Assembly (NCBI RefSeq): GCF_000440115.1
Contig: NZ_ALMY01000013.1
Span: 44,593-108,592, forward strand
Direction: 5' to 3'
Source of the DNA: Streptococcus suis YS56
GTDB taxonomy: Bacteria > Bacillota > Bacilli > Lactobacillales > Streptococcaceae
Length of the DNA stretch: 64,000 bases
A program made the position numbers and the translations under genes. Below the pieces are notes generated by a model. The model did not search any database and was not told the origin of the DNA. It saw nothing but the letters and a program-made list of their open reading frames with translations. Every line of letters begins with the position of its first letter. Position 1 is the stretch's first letter. Shown here piece after piece: positions 1 to 9,082 of the stretch.

Positions 1-59
1 GAACCGCGTTCTCAACGCCCCTATGTCTGTTGACAGGGGAAGAGAATGTGGTTCTTTTT
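1..59 (+). promoter_or_regulatory. 3' end of a T-box riboswitch (T-box motif plus terminator), truncated by the window edge
   Basis: The first bases, GAACCGCG, match the end of the conserved T-box motif. They also form the 5' arm of a long terminator: GAACC (1-5) pairs with GGTTC (50-54), TTCTC (9-13) with GAGAA (42-46), and CCCC-TGTC (18-27) with GACA-GGGG (32-39), followed by five T (55-59). Sharing of the T-box motif between antiterminator and terminator is the hallmark of T-box leaders. The specifier loop lies outside the window. Glycine is inferred from glyQS downstream. Confidence 0.85.
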
Positions 60-87
60 CTGTTTTACCAGAGAGGAAAGAGAGGAT

Positions 88-849
88 ATGAAGAATTTTT
101 ATCTAGTGGATAGCCAAGAATCGCTATTTAACTATCAGCAATTTGTCTCAAAATACGAGGCAAAATGGCATGACTATATCCATTTTCTAAGGAAGGAATA
201 TCAAGTTCGTGATTTGCCCCAAGCTCTTATCTGGGCAAATGAAGAAGCCGCAAGAAAATTACTTGGCCAAAGTCCCGTACCAGCCTACACTAATGATATC
301 CGCATGGTCATGACACCAGACTTAGCAGTTTGGAAAAAGATTTACCAGCATCAACTAGATAGCTACGAGAACAGCCCAGACTTGCAGACATTGAGTGCTC
401 ACTACAAAGGTTTGTCGGAAAATCATCTGTTGCAAATTATCGGTCATGAGCTGGCGCATTGGTCAGACCTTTTTTTAGATGACTTTGCGGACTATGATGC
501 AAACATCTGGTTTGAAGAGGGCATGGTCGAGTACATCAGCAGACAGTATTTTTTGACAGAAGAAGAGTTTGCTCAAGAGCGGTTCTGTAATCAGCTCTTG
601 GTTGACCTTTTTCAAGAAAAACACGGCTGGCATTCCTTGGATGCTTTTGGGAAATCCACTTACGAAGGAGATTACGCGAGTATTTTTTACGAGTACTGGC
701 GAAGTTTTCTCACCATTGACCAGTTAGTAGAGAAAGTAGGTTCGGTCCAAGCACTTTTTGAAACCTATCATAAATGGGCGCAGTCAGACCAAAGCATTTC
801 GCTACTCAACTGGTTTGTGCAGGAAGAATTATTAGAAAAAGAAATTTAA
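88..849 (+). CDS. Putative zinc metalloprotease-like protein (HExxH), first gene of the glyQS operon
   Basis: A 253-residue soluble protein of unknown role. It carries HELAH at residues 120-124 and a following FEEGMVEY stretch (about 142-149) that could supply the third zinc ligand, as in gluzincins. There is no signal peptide or membrane segment, so it should be cytoplasmic. The start at 88 has a GAGAGG-type ribosome site; the upstream in-frame ATG at 46 lies inside the T-box terminator stem and is rejected. It sits between the T-box terminator and glyQ with no other promoter or terminator visible, so it should be co-regulated with glycyl-tRNA synthetase. I do not recognise a named family; proteolytic activity is inference from the motif. 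Confidence 0.7.
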   Translation: MKNFYLVDSQESLFNYQQFVSKYEAKWHDYIHFLRKEYQVRDLPQALIWANEEAARKLLGQSPVPAYTNDIRMVMTPDLAVWKKIYQHQLDSYENSPDLQTLSAHYKGLSENHLLQIIGHELAHWSDLFLDDFADYDANIWFEEGMVEYISRQYFLTEEEFAQERFCNQLLVDLFQEKHGWHSLDAFGKSTYEGDYASIFYEYWRSFLTIDQLVEKVGSVQALFETYHKWAQSDQSISLLNWFVQEELLEKEI

Positions 850-868
850 AAAGAAACAGGAGTAACTT

Positions 869-1786
869 ATGTCAAAAAAATTGACTTTTCAAGAAATCAT
901 TTTAACCTTACAACAATTTTGGAATGAGCAGGGGTGCTTGCTCATGCAGGCTTATGATACGGAAAAGGGTGCGGGTACCATGAGCCCCTACACTTTCTTG
1001 CGTGCGATCGGTCCTGAGCCTTGGAATGCGGCTTATGTTGAGCCATCTCGCCGTCCTGCGGACGGTCGTTACGGGGAAAACCCAAACCGTCTCTATCAGC
1101 ACCACCAATTCCAAGTGGTTATGAAGCCGTCGCCTTCTAACATCCAAGAACTCTACTTGGAATCTTTGGAGCGTTTGGGCATCAATCCTTTGGAGCACGA
1201 CATTCGTTTCGTTGAGGACAACTGGGAAAATCCGTCAACAGGTTCAGCAGGTCTGGGCTGGGAAGTCTGGTTGGACGGTATGGAAATCACGCAGTTTACC
1301 TACTTCCAACAGGTTGGTGGCTTGGCGACAGGTCCAGTCACAGCCGAAGTAACCTATGGTTTGGAGCGTTTGGCTTCTTACATCCAAGAAGTTGACTCCG
1401 TTTATGACATCGAATGGGCAGACGGCGTTAAATATGGTGAAATCTTTATCCAGCCGGAGTACGAGCATTCAAAATACTCCTTTGAAGTATCAGACCAGGA
1501 TATGCTCCTTGAAAACTTTACCAAGTTTGAAAAAGAAGCAGAGCGGGCTTTGGAAGAGGGCTTGGTTCACCCAGCCTTTGACTATGTGCTCAAATGCTCT
1601 CACACCTTTAACCTGCTCGACGCCCGTGGAGCTGTGTCTGTAACTGAGCGTGCAGGCTACATTGCCCGTATCCGTAACCTTGCTCGTGTCGTTGCCAAGA
1701 CCTTTGTGGCAGAGCGGAAGAAACTAGGCTTCCCACTCTTAGATGAAGCAACGCGAGCAGAACTGTTGAAGGAGGATGCAGAATAA
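869..1786 (+). CDS. glyQ: Glycyl-tRNA synthetase alpha subunit
   Basis: The 305-residue alpha chain of the alpha2-beta2 type glycyl-tRNA synthetase. It holds the class II catalytic core that activates glycine with ATP. The length and the N-terminal [11 protein letters not shown] and [15 protein letters not shown] segments are typical of bacterial GlyQ. An AGGAG site lies upstream of the ATG. The stop codon overlaps the start of glyS by one base, so the two subunits are translationally coupled. Expression is probably controlled by the T-box at the start of the window. Confidence 0.97.
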   Translation: MSKKLTFQEIILTLQQFWNEQGCLLMQAYDTEKGAGTMSPYTFLRAIGPEPWNAAYVEPSRRPADGRYGENPNRLYQHHQFQVVMKPSPSNIQELYLESLERLGINPLEHDIRFVEDNWENPSTGSAGLGWEVWLDGMEITQFTYFQQVGGLATGPVTAEVTYGLERLASYIQEVDSVYDIEWADGVKYGEIFIQPEYEHSKYSFEVSDQDMLLENFTKFEKEAERALEEGLVHPAFDYVLKCSHTFNLLDARGAVSVTERAGYIARIRNLARVVAKTFVAERKKLGFPLLDEATRAELLKEDAE

Positions 1787-3822
1787 TGACAAAGAATTTA
1801 CTTGTTGAACTTGGCTTGGAAGAAATTCCTGCCTACATCGTAACCCCAGCCATGCACCAGTTGCGTGACCGCATGGCGACCTTTTTGACAGACAACCGTT
1901 TGGCTTTTGACAGCATTGATGTCTTTTCAACGCCACGCCGTTTGGCTGTTCGTGTCCGTGGTTTGGCAGACCAGCAGACTGACTTGACCGAAGATTTCAA
2001 GGGTCCTGCTAAGAAGATTGCCTTGGACGCAGACGGAAACTTCACCAAGGCGGCAGAGGGCTTTGTCCGTGGCAAAGGCCTGACGACTGCTGACATCGAA
2101 TTCCGCGAGATCAAGGGTGAAGAGTATGTCTATGTGACCAAGCACGAAGCTGGTCAGCCAGCTAAGGCAGTTTTGGCGGGTATTCCAGAGGTCCTGAAGG
2201 CTATGACCTTCCCGGTCAGCATGAACTGGGCATCCAACAAATTCGCCTACATCCGTCCTGTCCACACCCTGACTGTTCTCTTGGACGACGAGGCATTGGA
2301 TATGGATTTCTTGGACATTTCGTCAGCTCGTATCAGCCGTGGTCATCGTTTCCTTGGAAATGAAACTGAGATTGCAAGTGCAGATTCTTACGAGGCAGAC
2401 TTGCGTGCACAGTTTGTCATTACAGACCCCGCAGAGCGTCAACATATGATCGTCGAGCAAATCAAGGCGATCGAGGACAAACATAATGTAACCGTTGAGA
2501 TTGACCAAGACCTGCTCAATGAAGTTCTCAACTTGGTCGAGTACCCAACCGCCTTCATGGGCTCCTTTGACACCAAGTATTTGGAAGTGCCAGAAGAAGT
2601 CTTGGTGACTTCCATGAAAAACCACCAACGTTACTTCGTAGTGCGTGATAAGGCTGGCAAACTCATGCCAAACTTCATTTCCGTCCGCAACGGTAACGAC
2701 CAGTATATTGATAATGTCATCAAAGGAAATGAAAAAGTTTTGGTGGCTCGTCTGGAAGACGGTGAGTTCTTCTGGCGTGAGGACCAAAAACTCAAGATTG
2801 CTGACTTGGTAGAACGATTGAAGGTCGTGACCTTCCATGAGAAAATCGGCTCACTTTACGAGCACATGGAACGTACCAAAGTCATCGCAGAAAAACTGGC
2901 TGACTTGGCCGGCTTGTCTGCGGATGAAAAAGCAGATGTGGCACGTGCGGCGGACATCTACAAGTTTGACCTCTTGACAGGTATGGTTGGTGAGTTTGAT
3001 GAATTGCAAGGGATCATGGGTGAGAAGTATGCCCTTCTTGCAGGGGAAAAACCTGCGGTGGCAGCAGCTATCCGTGAGCATTACCTGCCAAATTCAGCAG
3101 AAGGCGAATTGCCTGAAAGCAAGGTCGGTGCGGTCTTGGCACTGGCTGATAAATTCGACACCCTTCTCTCCTTCTTCTCGGTTGGTTTGATTCCATCAGG
3201 CTCAAACGACCCTTACGCTCTTCGTCGTGCGACACAAGGTATCGTGCGGATCTTGGAAGCATTTGGTTGGGAAATTCCATTGGATCAGTTGATTGCGGAG
3301 CTCTACAGCTTGAACTTTGCCAGCTTGACCTATGACAACCAGCCAGCTGTGATGGACTTTATCCGTGCTCGTGTAGAGAAGATGATGGATAAGGCGATTC
3401 CGAAAGACATCCGTGAGGCTGTACTTGCTAGCTCAACCTTTGTGGTCAGACTACAACTGGCAGCCAGCTCTGCTATTTTCCAAAAATCAAAAGAGGCTGA
3501 CTACAAGGAAGCCGTGGAAAACTTGTCACGTGTCTTCAACTTGGCTGAAAAGGCGGAGGCGACAGCGATTGACGAGGCTCTCTTCGAAAACGACCAGGAA
3601 AAAGCCCTTGCTGCTGCGGTGGCAGGCTTGGAGTTGACAGAAGACATGGCGGGTAACTTGGACAAGCTTTTTGCTCTTAGCCCAGTCATCGCAGCCTTCT
3701 TCGACAATACCATGGTTATGGCAGATGATGCGGCAATCAAAGCCAACCGTTTGGCTCTACTGAAATCTTTGGCGGATAAGGCAAGTGCAGTGGCCGTCTT
3801 CAATCTCTTGAATAGTAAGTAG
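1786..3822 (+). CDS. glyS: Glycyl-tRNA synthetase beta subunit
   Basis: The 678-residue beta chain, which binds tRNA-Gly and is needed with GlyQ for aminoacylation. The N-terminal [12 protein letters not shown] segment is characteristic. An HD-like central region and a C-terminal anticodon-binding helical region (including a [11 protein letters not shown] segment near the end) follow, as in bacterial GlyS, and the length is normal. It starts on the last base of the glyQ stop codon, preceded by GGAGG. A DUF896 gene follows 9 bases downstream in the same direction. Confidence 0.97.
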   Translation: MTKNLLVELGLEEIPAYIVTPAMHQLRDRMATFLTDNRLAFDSIDVFSTPRRLAVRVRGLADQQTDLTEDFKGPAKKIALDADGNFTKAAEGFVRGKGLTTADIEFREIKGEEYVYVTKHEAGQPAKAVLAGIPEVLKAMTFPVSMNWASNKFAYIRPVHTLTVLLDDEALDMDFLDISSARISRGHRFLGNETEIASADSYEADLRAQFVITDPAERQHMIVEQIKAIEDKHNVTVEIDQDLLNEVLNLVEYPTAFMGSFDTKYLEVPEEVLVTSMKNHQRYFVVRDKAGKLMPNFISVRNGNDQYIDNVIKGNEKVLVARLEDGEFFWREDQKLKIADLVERLKVVTFHEKIGSLYEHMERTKVIAEKLADLAGLSADEKADVARAADIYKFDLLTGMVGEFDELQGIMGEKYALLAGEKPAVAAAIREHYLPNSAEGELPESKVGAVLALADKFDTLLSFFSVGLIPSGSNDPYALRRATQGIVRILEAFGWEIPLDQLIAELYSLNFASLTYDNQPAVMDFIRARVEKMMDKAIPKDIREAVLASSTFVVRLQLAASSAIFQKSKEADYKEAVENLSRVFNLAEKAEATAIDEALFENDQEKALAAAVAGLELTEDMAGNLDKLFALSPVIAAFFDNTMVMADDAAIKANRLALLKSLADKASAVAVFNLLNSK

Positions 3823-3831
3823 GAGGCAGAC

Positions 3832-4089
3832 ATGGAACAAGCAAAAATCGATCGGATCAATGAATTGGCTAAAAAGAAAAAAGCTGGTACCTTGACACCA
3901 GAGGAAAAAGTTGAACAGGCTCAGCTCAGGGAAGAATATATTGAGGGGTATCGTCGAGCAATCCGTCATCATATTGAGGGGATTAAATTGGTTGATGAAG
4001 ACGGTAACGATGTGACGCCAGAAAAACTCCGTCAAGTCCAACGTGAAAAAGGCTTGCATGGCCGTAGTTTGGATGATCCAAATTCCTAA
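3832..4089 (+). CDS. DUF896 (YnzC-like) small protein
   Basis: An 85-residue charged cytoplasmic protein. It opens with a helical [20 protein letters not shown] segment and continues with [15 protein letters not shown], the conserved pattern of the DUF896/YnzC family. The B. subtilis members are small helical proteins; YneF-, YnzC- and YaaR-type proteins have been linked to the SOS or stress response, but the function here is not known. An AGGAGG site precedes the ATG. It is the last gene of the glyQS transcript, followed by a strong terminator at 4113. Confidence 0.9.
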   Translation: MEQAKIDRINELAKKKKAGTLTPEEKVEQAQLREEYIEGYRRAIRHHIEGIKLVDEDGNDVTPEKLRQVQREKGLHGRSLDDPNS

Positions 4090-4112
4090 GAATAAATGAT
4101 AATAAACAAGGA

Positions 4113-4137
4113 AAGACTAGGTTTTCTAGTCTTTTTT
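4113..4137 (+). terminator. Intrinsic terminator of the glyQS operon
   Basis: A perfect 8-bp stem, AAGACTAG (4113-4120) with CTAGTCTT (4126-4133), a GTTTT loop and a following T-run. Confidence 0.9.
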
Positions 4138-4161
4138 GTGCTTTTGAGAACATGTATTTAC

Positions 4162-4201
4162 TTGTTTGCTTAGTTTGTAAATGATAAAATAGAGATATAA
4201 T
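4162..4201 (+). promoter_or_regulatory. Promoter for the small membrane protein gene at 4222
   Basis: TTGTTT (4162-4167), a 17-base spacer and TAAAAT (4185-4190). A second TATAAT lies at 4196-4201. It is the only visible promoter between the glyQS terminator and the next gene. Confidence 0.6.
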
Positions 4202-4221
4202 AGGTTCAGGGAGGATTTGTC

Positions 4222-4593
4222 ATGAAAAAACTGATGTATGCCTTGTTGGTGCTTGCCTATGTTGCAGTTGCTTATTTGTCGGTCTACCTCCTTCCTCACT
4301 ATTATGTAGGTGCAATTATAGGGGCGGCAGGAGCCAGTCTTGGAGCTAGTTTCAAACAGTTCAAGGAAGTGCGAGCTTGTCCTGACCAACCCTTGTTAGC
4401 CTATTTTAAGAGGGATAAGAAAAAGATAAGTAGTTTGTCAGTGGTCCTTCTTGGAATTATCCTTTTTGTCAGCCTTGTGCTGGAATTTAATTGGCAATAT
4501 GGCATAGCTTTTGTAGTGGCTATCAGCTACGCTATGCTTTGGAATGTTCTTCATATCCAATTCTTACGAAGATACTATTTAAAAAACGCATGA
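4222..4593 (+). CDS. Small membrane protein of unknown function
   Basis: A 123-residue protein with about four hydrophobic segments (residues roughly 4-26, 29-46, 72-90 and 93-108) and short charged loops, including a basic KRDKKK stretch before the third segment. A GGGAGG site lies just upstream of the ATG, and a promoter is visible at 4162. It is a single-gene unit: the stop codon lies inside the terminator stem that also serves the convergent MATE gene. I do not recognise a family. Confidence 0.75.
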   Translation: MKKLMYALLVLAYVAVAYLSVYLLPHYYVGAIIGAAGASLGASFKQFKEVRACPDQPLLAYFKRDKKKISSLSVVLLGIILFVSLVLEFNWQYGIAFVVAISYAMLWNVLHIQFLRRYYLKNA

Positions 4594-4609
4594 AGAGCTC
4601 ATGCGTTTT
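4583..4609. terminator. Bidirectional terminator between convergent genes
   Basis: AAAACGCATGA (4583-4593) pairs perfectly with TCATGCGTTTT (4599-4609) around a 5-base loop. A and T runs on the two sides let it work in both directions. Confidence 0.9.
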
Positions 4610-4611
4610 CT

Positions 4612-5949
4612 TTATATACTTTGTCCAGCTTTTAATTTTTTCATAAAGATGATGGAACTTGGAATCAGGACGATGATACTGCCAATCCAGGCGGCTGGGT
4701 TAGCGGCGGCGGTTCCATAAAAACCAAAATACTGCATACCGATGATGGCGACTGCTGCTCGGAAAATCAGTTCCCCAAAGCCTGCTAGTGTTGGGATAAA
4801 GCCCTTGCCAAGTCCCTGAATAAAGCTACGAAGAATAAAGAGGGAAGCGACAATCCAGTAACAAGAGCCGTTAATGATGTAGTAAACAAGAGCCAAGTCC
4901 AGAACTGTTTGACTGGCATTTGGCAGAAATAGACCAGAAAAGAAACGATTGCCCAAGATGAGAATGACCGCAAATACAATGGCCCAAGCAATGCTGAGGA
5001 GTAATGAGTGGCGCACCCCTTCTCGAATACGATCATAGAGCTTGGCACCGTAGTTCTGAGCAGTAAAGGTTGCGATAGCCAAGCCCAGATTAACCATGGG
5101 CAGCATAGCCAACTGGTCAGTACGAAGGGCAATGGCCTGGGCGGCGATGGCGTCTGTCCCTAGTTGGTTAACCATAAACTGCAAGGTCATGGCTCCGATG
5201 GCGATAATACTGGCTTGAAAACCCATTGGAAAAGCAAGCTGGGCATGTTTCTTGAGATTACCTCTATCCAATTTTAAATCAGCTAGTCCGATATGATAGT
5301 GAGGTACCTTGTGGATAATGTAAAAAATAAGAAAGAGGACCGAACAGGCTTGAGCAAGGATAGTTGCAAAGCCAGCTCCGAAAACGCCCCAGTTCATAAC
5401 TAAGATAAAGAAAAAATCCAGACCGATATTGATAAAACAAGCGATAACTAGAGCCAGTAGAGGTGTTTTAGAGTTGCCGAGACTGCGTAGGGCTGAAGAC
5501 AGGAAATTATAAAAAATAGTAAAGGTCAATCCTCCAAACATGGCCGTTAGAAAGGCATGGGAGTGGTCGATGATACTCACAGGCGTTTGCATTAAGACCA
5601 AGATAGGTTTCAAAAATGCTAAGGCTGTGACTGTTAGTAAAAGGCTGATGAGGGAAGCGTAGAAGAGTCCGTGGATAAAAGATTTTTTAAGCCCCTCTAA
5701 GTCACCAGCTCCAAAGCGTTGGGCAGAAATAATGGTTAATCCATTGGTAACACCTTGGGCAAAACCGATGATTAAAAAAATCAGGCTAGCTGTCGAACCG
5801 ACGCTTGCAAAGGCATCCTTTCCCAAAGTATGTCCCACAATCATGGAATCAGCAAAATTATAGGCCAGTTGAAAAAAAGATCCAATCAACAAGGGAATAG
5901 CGAATTGTAAGATAACCGCAATCGGTTTTCCTTTGGTTAAATCATTCAT
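4612..5949 (-). CDS. MATE family multidrug/toxin efflux transporter
   Basis: A 445-residue inner-membrane protein with about 12 hydrophobic segments in two homologous halves, the layout of MatE/NorM-type sodium- or proton-coupled antiporters. Each half carries the family's entry pattern (for example IPLLIGSFFQLAYNFADSMIVG near the N-terminus, recurring in weaker form after residue 225). It exports cationic or planar compounds; the substrate cannot be told from sequence. The ATG at 5949 has an AAAGGAG site. The gene is transcribed alone, downstream of ktrA on the same strand, with a hairpin between them. Confidence 0.9.
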   Translation of the reverse strand: MNDLTKGKPIAVILQFAIPLLIGSFFQLAYNFADSMIVGHTLGKDAFASVGSTASLIFLIIGFAQGVTNGLTIISAQRFGAGDLEGLKKSFIHGLFYASLISLLLTVTALAFLKPILVLMQTPVSIIDHSHAFLTAMFGGLTFTIFYNFLSSALRSLGNSKTPLLALVIACFINIGLDFFFILVMNWGVFGAGFATILAQACSVLFLIFYIIHKVPHYHIGLADLKLDRGNLKKHAQLAFPMGFQASIIAIGAMTLQFMVNQLGTDAIAAQAIALRTDQLAMLPMVNLGLAIATFTAQNYGAKLYDRIREGVRHSLLLSIAWAIVFAVILILGNRFFSGLFLPNASQTVLDLALVYYIINGSCYWIVASLFILRSFIQGLGKGFIPTLAGFGELIFRAAVAIIGMQYFGFYGTAAANPAAWIGSIIVLIPSSIIFMKKLKAGQSI

Positions 5950-5972
5950 AACGTCTCCTTTTGACAGATGAT

Positions 5973-6006
5973 AAGCCCACTAGATAAATGATAGTCTAGT
6001 AGGCTT
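5973..6006. terminator. Hairpin downstream of ktrA
   Basis: AAGCCCACTAGA (5973-5984) pairs with TCTAGTAGGCTT (5995-6006), 12 bp with one mismatch and a 10-base loop. There is no strong T-run on the minus strand, so it may be a weak terminator or an mRNA-end structure. Confidence 0.55.
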
Positions 6007-6060
6007 TCTAGGGATAAAATATTTCTCTTGAAAACGGAGTATAGGGCGTAAATTTGTTAT

Positions 6061-6726
6061 TTAATTTGTCAGCTCTTCAAAATGATCGACAGTATTATGG
6101 TCTGTTACTGCTAAGATGAGTTCGTCAGATTTGAAGACATAGTCAGGAGTCAGTTGGATGTTTAATTCCTGATTTTCGCCACTTCGGTAACCGATAATAT
6201 TGAGTTTATAATGTTGGCGGAGTTTTAATTCGCCAAGTGTTTTGCCAATCCATTTTACTGGCGGGTGAAACTCGACAATGGAAACATTGCCTTCGAGCTC
6301 AAAGAGGCTGGTTGTGTCGCGGTGGAGTAATTGTTTTGCTAGGGAAATACCAGTTTCGCGTTCGGGGGAAATAACCTTGTCAGCACCAACTCGGAGAAGG
6401 ACTTCTTTCGCAGTTGTTCCTTTGACTTTGGCAATGACCATAGGAACGCCTAGGACCTTGCTATGCATAACAGCAAGAACACTGGATTCCAAGTTTTCGC
6501 CAGTAGCTACAACAACAGCATCGCAGTTACCGATTCCTGCTGCACGTAAGAGCGAGCGATCGGTGATGTCTCCGACAATACCGCGCGTGAGAATAGGTTC
6601 TAGATGATTGATACGTTGCTCATGATTATCAATAGCAATGATATTGCAATCGTAATTGTGTAATGTTTTTGCAATGGTAGTACCAAAAACTCCCAGACCG
6701 AGAATTCCGATAGTATAGTTTGGCAT
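6061..6726 (-). CDS. ktrA: Potassium uptake regulatory subunit (KtrA/TrkA type)
   Basis: A 221-residue cytoplasmic RCK protein. The N-terminal Rossmann nucleotide-binding domain opens with IGILGLGVFGTTIAKTL, with an acidic IIAIDNHE turn after the second strand. A C-terminal RCK_C (TrkA-C) domain covers about residues 140-219. The family forms octameric rings that gate a KtrB/TrkH pore and bind ATP, NAD or, in Firmicutes, cyclic di-AMP. It lies 11 bases downstream of ktrB with an AAAGGAG site, so the two are one transcript. In S. pneumoniae the homologous c-di-AMP-binding protein is CabP; equivalence is likely but not proven here. Confidence 0.92.
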   Translation of the reverse strand: MPNYTIGILGLGVFGTTIAKTLHNYDCNIIAIDNHEQRINHLEPILTRGIVGDITDRSLLRAAGIGNCDAVVVATGENLESSVLAVMHSKVLGVPMVIAKVKGTTAKEVLLRVGADKVISPERETGISLAKQLLHRDTTSLFELEGNVSIVEFHPPVKWIGKTLGELKLRQHYKLNIIGYRSGENQELNIQLTPDYVFKSDELILAVTDHNTVDHFEELTN

Positions 6727-6737
6727 GATTTCTCCTT

Positions 6738-8087
6738 TTAGACAAGCATAGATGATTTTGCGTATTGAAGACTTTCGGTTTTAGATAATTTTCGAACAGA
6801 AAGGCTTGCGAGAATAGAAAGTGGACCGATACGGCCGAAGAACATGAGTGCCATAATGACTGCTTGACCGGCCATGGTTAGACTTGGAGTCAGATTGGCC
6901 GTAACACCTACAGTGGCTAGTGCTGACATGACCTCGAACATTAAAAATAGAAGTGGTTGTCGGTCATCTGTTAGGGCAAGTGCGAAGAGCCCGATGATGA
7001 ACATGAGAAGGAAGACTGAGAATGTCGCAAAAGCTTTGCGGATGCTGAGGTTATCGATGGTTCGACCCATAAAGTTGGTATGAGGGAGACCGAGAATCTC
7101 GCTACGAGCATAGAGCACTAAGGTTAGGAAGGCGGTTATTTTAATACCGCCGGCTGTTCCACCTGGGGCTCCGCCAAGCATCATCTGAAAGATATAGAGC
7201 AAGAGGGTGATTGGTTCAGCCTTCGTGTAGTCGATACTGGCAAAACCAGCGGTTCGCATGGTGACCGTCTGGAAAAAGCTGGCCAATAATTTATGGCCAA
7301 ATGATAGTTGCCCGATAGTAGAAGGGTTGTTCCATTCGGTGAGTAAGGTTGTCAGAGTTCCGAGGGTTAGTATAATGGCTGTTAGGCCTAGAACAATCTT
7401 TGTATGGAACCCTAGTTTTCGTAGGCTACGTTTTTGCCCGATTTGTGTTTGAAGGTCAAACCAAACCGAGAATCCAAGCCCCCCCATAATAATGAGACTG
7501 GCTAATGTTAGGTTAATCAGAGGATTATCCACATAGCGCATGATGCTAGTTGCACCAAAATTATCAAAACCAGCATTACAAAAGGCTGATATAGCTACGA
7601 AAATCGAGGTGAATAAACCTTTCGCCCATCCAAATTCAGGTACAAAATGGAAGGAAAGTAAGAGGGCTCCAAAGGCTTCGACCGCCAAGGTAAAACCAAA
7701 AGCCGATTTGAGGAAGCTACGAAAATATTTTGTGTCAGATCGGTTTAGAGCCTCTTGTAAGGTCGCCATATTGATGAAATTCATTTTACGACCACCGCGT
7801 AAAGCGAAGAGACCGATGAATCCTATCAAGCTCAAACCACCAATTTGGATTAGCATCATACAGATAATCTGTCCAAAAGTAGAATAGGTTTCAGTAACGG
7901 CTTTGGTAAATAGCCCTGTTACACAAACCATGGAGACAGATGTGAAGAGATGATCCCAATAACTTGCTGTAGAGGTGCTAATTTGTGAAATGGGAAGACT
8001 TAGTAAAATTGATCCAGTCAGAATCACGAATAAGAAACTGATAATGATTCGCTGACTGGAAGAAAGTTTTATCCTAAATGGTGACAT
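6738..8087 (-). CDS. ktrB: Potassium uptake channel subunit (KtrB/TrkH type)
   Basis: A 449-residue membrane protein of the TrkH/KtrB superfamily, which makes the potassium-translocating pore from four membrane-pore-membrane repeats. The repeated filter loops are visible as short glycine-rich pore stretches such as VCVTGLF, CNAGFDNFG, MRTAGF and ATVGVT. The start at 8087 is preferred because it has an AAAGGTAG site and begins the conserved MSPFRIK segment; the upstream in-frame start at 8135 has none. The gene is followed directly by ktrA. Confidence 0.92.
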   Translation of the reverse strand: MSPFRIKLSSSQRIIISFLFVILTGSILLSLPISQISTSTASYWDHLFTSVSMVCVTGLFTKAVTETYSTFGQIICMMLIQIGGLSLIGFIGLFALRGGRKMNFINMATLQEALNRSDTKYFRSFLKSAFGFTLAVEAFGALLLSFHFVPEFGWAKGLFTSIFVAISAFCNAGFDNFGATSIMRYVDNPLINLTLASLIIMGGLGFSVWFDLQTQIGQKRSLRKLGFHTKIVLGLTAIILTLGTLTTLLTEWNNPSTIGQLSFGHKLLASFFQTVTMRTAGFASIDYTKAEPITLLLYIFQMMLGGAPGGTAGGIKITAFLTLVLYARSEILGLPHTNFMGRTIDNLSIRKAFATFSVFLLMFIIGLFALALTDDRQPLLFLMFEVMSALATVGVTANLTPSLTMAGQAVIMALMFFGRIGPLSILASLSVRKLSKTESLQYAKSSMLV

Positions 8088-8123
8088 AATTCTACCTTTG
8101 CTCAAAAAATAAAAGATGAAGAT

Positions 8124-8129
8124 ATTGTA
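8124..8129 (-). promoter_or_regulatory. Probable extended -10 box for ktrBA
   Basis: On the minus strand, TGC precedes TACAAT (8129-8124), an extended -10, about 36 bases upstream of the ktrB start. No good -35 is visible. Confidence 0.45.
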
Positions 8130-8187
8130 GCACAAAAGAAAGAAAAAGTACGACTAAAACACGCAAAGAACCTGATTTTTTCTCTTC

Positions 8188-8217
8188 TTGAAAGCTTCAT
8201 TGTTTTTTTGTTACTAT
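8188..8217 (+). promoter_or_regulatory. Plus-strand promoter in the ktrB-eetB intergenic region
   Basis: TTGAAA (8188-8193), an 18-base spacer and TACTAT (8212-8217). It points into otherwise gene-free DNA, with a short ORF at 8240 and a terminator at 8333. Confidence 0.45.
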
Positions 8218-8239
8218 GGATGTTATAAGTGGTGTTTAT

Positions 8240-8308
8240 ATGAGGTGGTTCGGGTGGCTCATTTTATTTGTGACAACGGGGTTATGGGGAAATTATTATG
8301 GGCAATGA
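8240..8308 (+). CDS. Possible 22-residue hydrophobic peptide
   Basis: A short ORF starting MRWFGWLILF and ending NYYGQ, with four tryptophans and a hydrophobic middle that could span the membrane. A promoter-like sequence lies upstream and a bidirectional terminator 25 bases downstream, so the stretch has the layout of a complete small gene. The ribosome site is weak. An in-frame ATG at 8216 would give 30 residues but overlaps the -10 box. It could equally be a small RNA or chance. Confidence 0.25.
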   Translation: MRWFGWLILFVTTGLWGNYYGQ

Positions 8309-8332
8309 AAAAGTGGTGCGGACCATAAAAAG

Positions 8333-8362
8333 AATCTCCTTAGTTGACCTAGGGAGATTTAT
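8333..8362. terminator. Bidirectional terminator, end of eetB
   Basis: AATCTCCTTAG (8333-8343) pairs with CTAGGGAGATT (8349-8359) with one wobble and a 5-base loop. T-rich tails lie on both strands. Confidence 0.85.
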
Positions 8363-8898
8363 TTCCATTCTGCTAAGACTTGTTGATGATAGTGACGTAA
8401 AGGTCCGACCTTTTGGAGGAGGTAGGTAGCAGCCAGTCCGACCAATAAGCCTGATAAAATTCCTGTAAAAGCGAGGATTGGCAGGTAGTTTAGTACATAG
8501 AAAGAACGGGCAATGGTAGCAAAAACAAGAAGCTGACCAAGATTGTGCAACATCCCGCCCAGAATAGAAATTCCAATAGGACTGACACGGTTGGGACCGA
8601 GTTGCTTGGCTGCAAGCATACCAAGGTAACTCAAACTGGTGCCTGCAAAACCATAAAGAAAGGTGGAAAATGTTCCGCCTAGAAAAGTTGAAATCAGGAG
8701 ACGGAGTGCGACAACTTTTACAGAATCTCTTGCAGGTAAAGTGAAAATAGCGATTAAGCTAATCAAGTTTCCAAGTCCTAGTTTGGCACCTGGAGCAAAG
8801 GCGAAGGGTGGCGTAATCATTCGCTCAATTAAGGAAATAACCACTGCTTGAGCAGCTAACATGGTAATAAAATTAAGGGTTTGTCGTTTGGAATTCAT
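8359..8898 (-). CDS. eetB: EetB-like membrane protein (Gx transporter / Hpre_diP_synt_I family)
   Basis: A 179-residue membrane protein with about five to six hydrophobic helices and the family-typical FAPGAKLGLGNL segment and GILGGMLHNLGQL loop. Databases often call this family heptaprenyl diphosphate synthase component I, but it has no prenyltransferase motifs and looks like an ECF S-component. The Listeria EetB of the extracellular electron transfer locus belongs here. The start at 8898 (MNSKRQ) is preferred; an upstream GTG at 8964 lacks a ribosome site. It is divergent from the ndh2 gene, next to the dmkB, pplA, fmnB and dmkA homologues, which supports the EET role. That role is inference from context. 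Confidence 0.8.
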   Translation of the reverse strand: MNSKRQTLNFITMLAAQAVVISLIERMITPPFAFAPGAKLGLGNLISLIAIFTLPARDSVKVVALRLLISTFLGGTFSTFLYGFAGTSLSYLGMLAAKQLGPNRVSPIGISILGGMLHNLGQLLVFATIARSFYVLNYLPILAFTGILSGLLVGLAATYLLQKVGPLRHYHQQVLAEWK

Positions 8899-9010
8899 GG
8901 AACTGTAATAGAAAACTCTTTCTAGTTGAATATCTATTTTACTATCATACTTGTTTTTATTCACTCTGGCAAGTTTTGTCTGGTGAATATTACTAATTAT
9001 TGAAGTAACC

Positions 9011-9039
9011 TTGCCAATTGACAGACAAAGGAGTATAAT
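9011..9039 (+). promoter_or_regulatory. Promoter of the ndh2-dmkB unit
   Basis: TTGCCA (9011-9016), a 17-base spacer and TATAAT (9034-9039), 43 bases upstream of the GTG start. Confidence 0.75.
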
Positions 9040-9082
9040 AGGTCTATGTCATTTGTTTTGAATTTCACAAGGAGGTAAGATT

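Noticed and set aside
3501..3860. A 119-codon antisense open frame across the end of glyS
   Set aside because: It is the shadow of the glyS codon bias, lacks a ribosome site and matches no family.
4785..5132. A 115-codon minus-strand frame within the MATE gene
   Set aside because: Same-strand alternative frame of a clear transporter, Cys- and Trp-rich, with no start site of its own.
8359..8898. Annotation of the EetB-like gene as a heptaprenyl diphosphate synthase subunit
   Set aside because: It is a multi-helix membrane protein with no prenyltransferase motifs; the real synthase is the separate gene at 10994.
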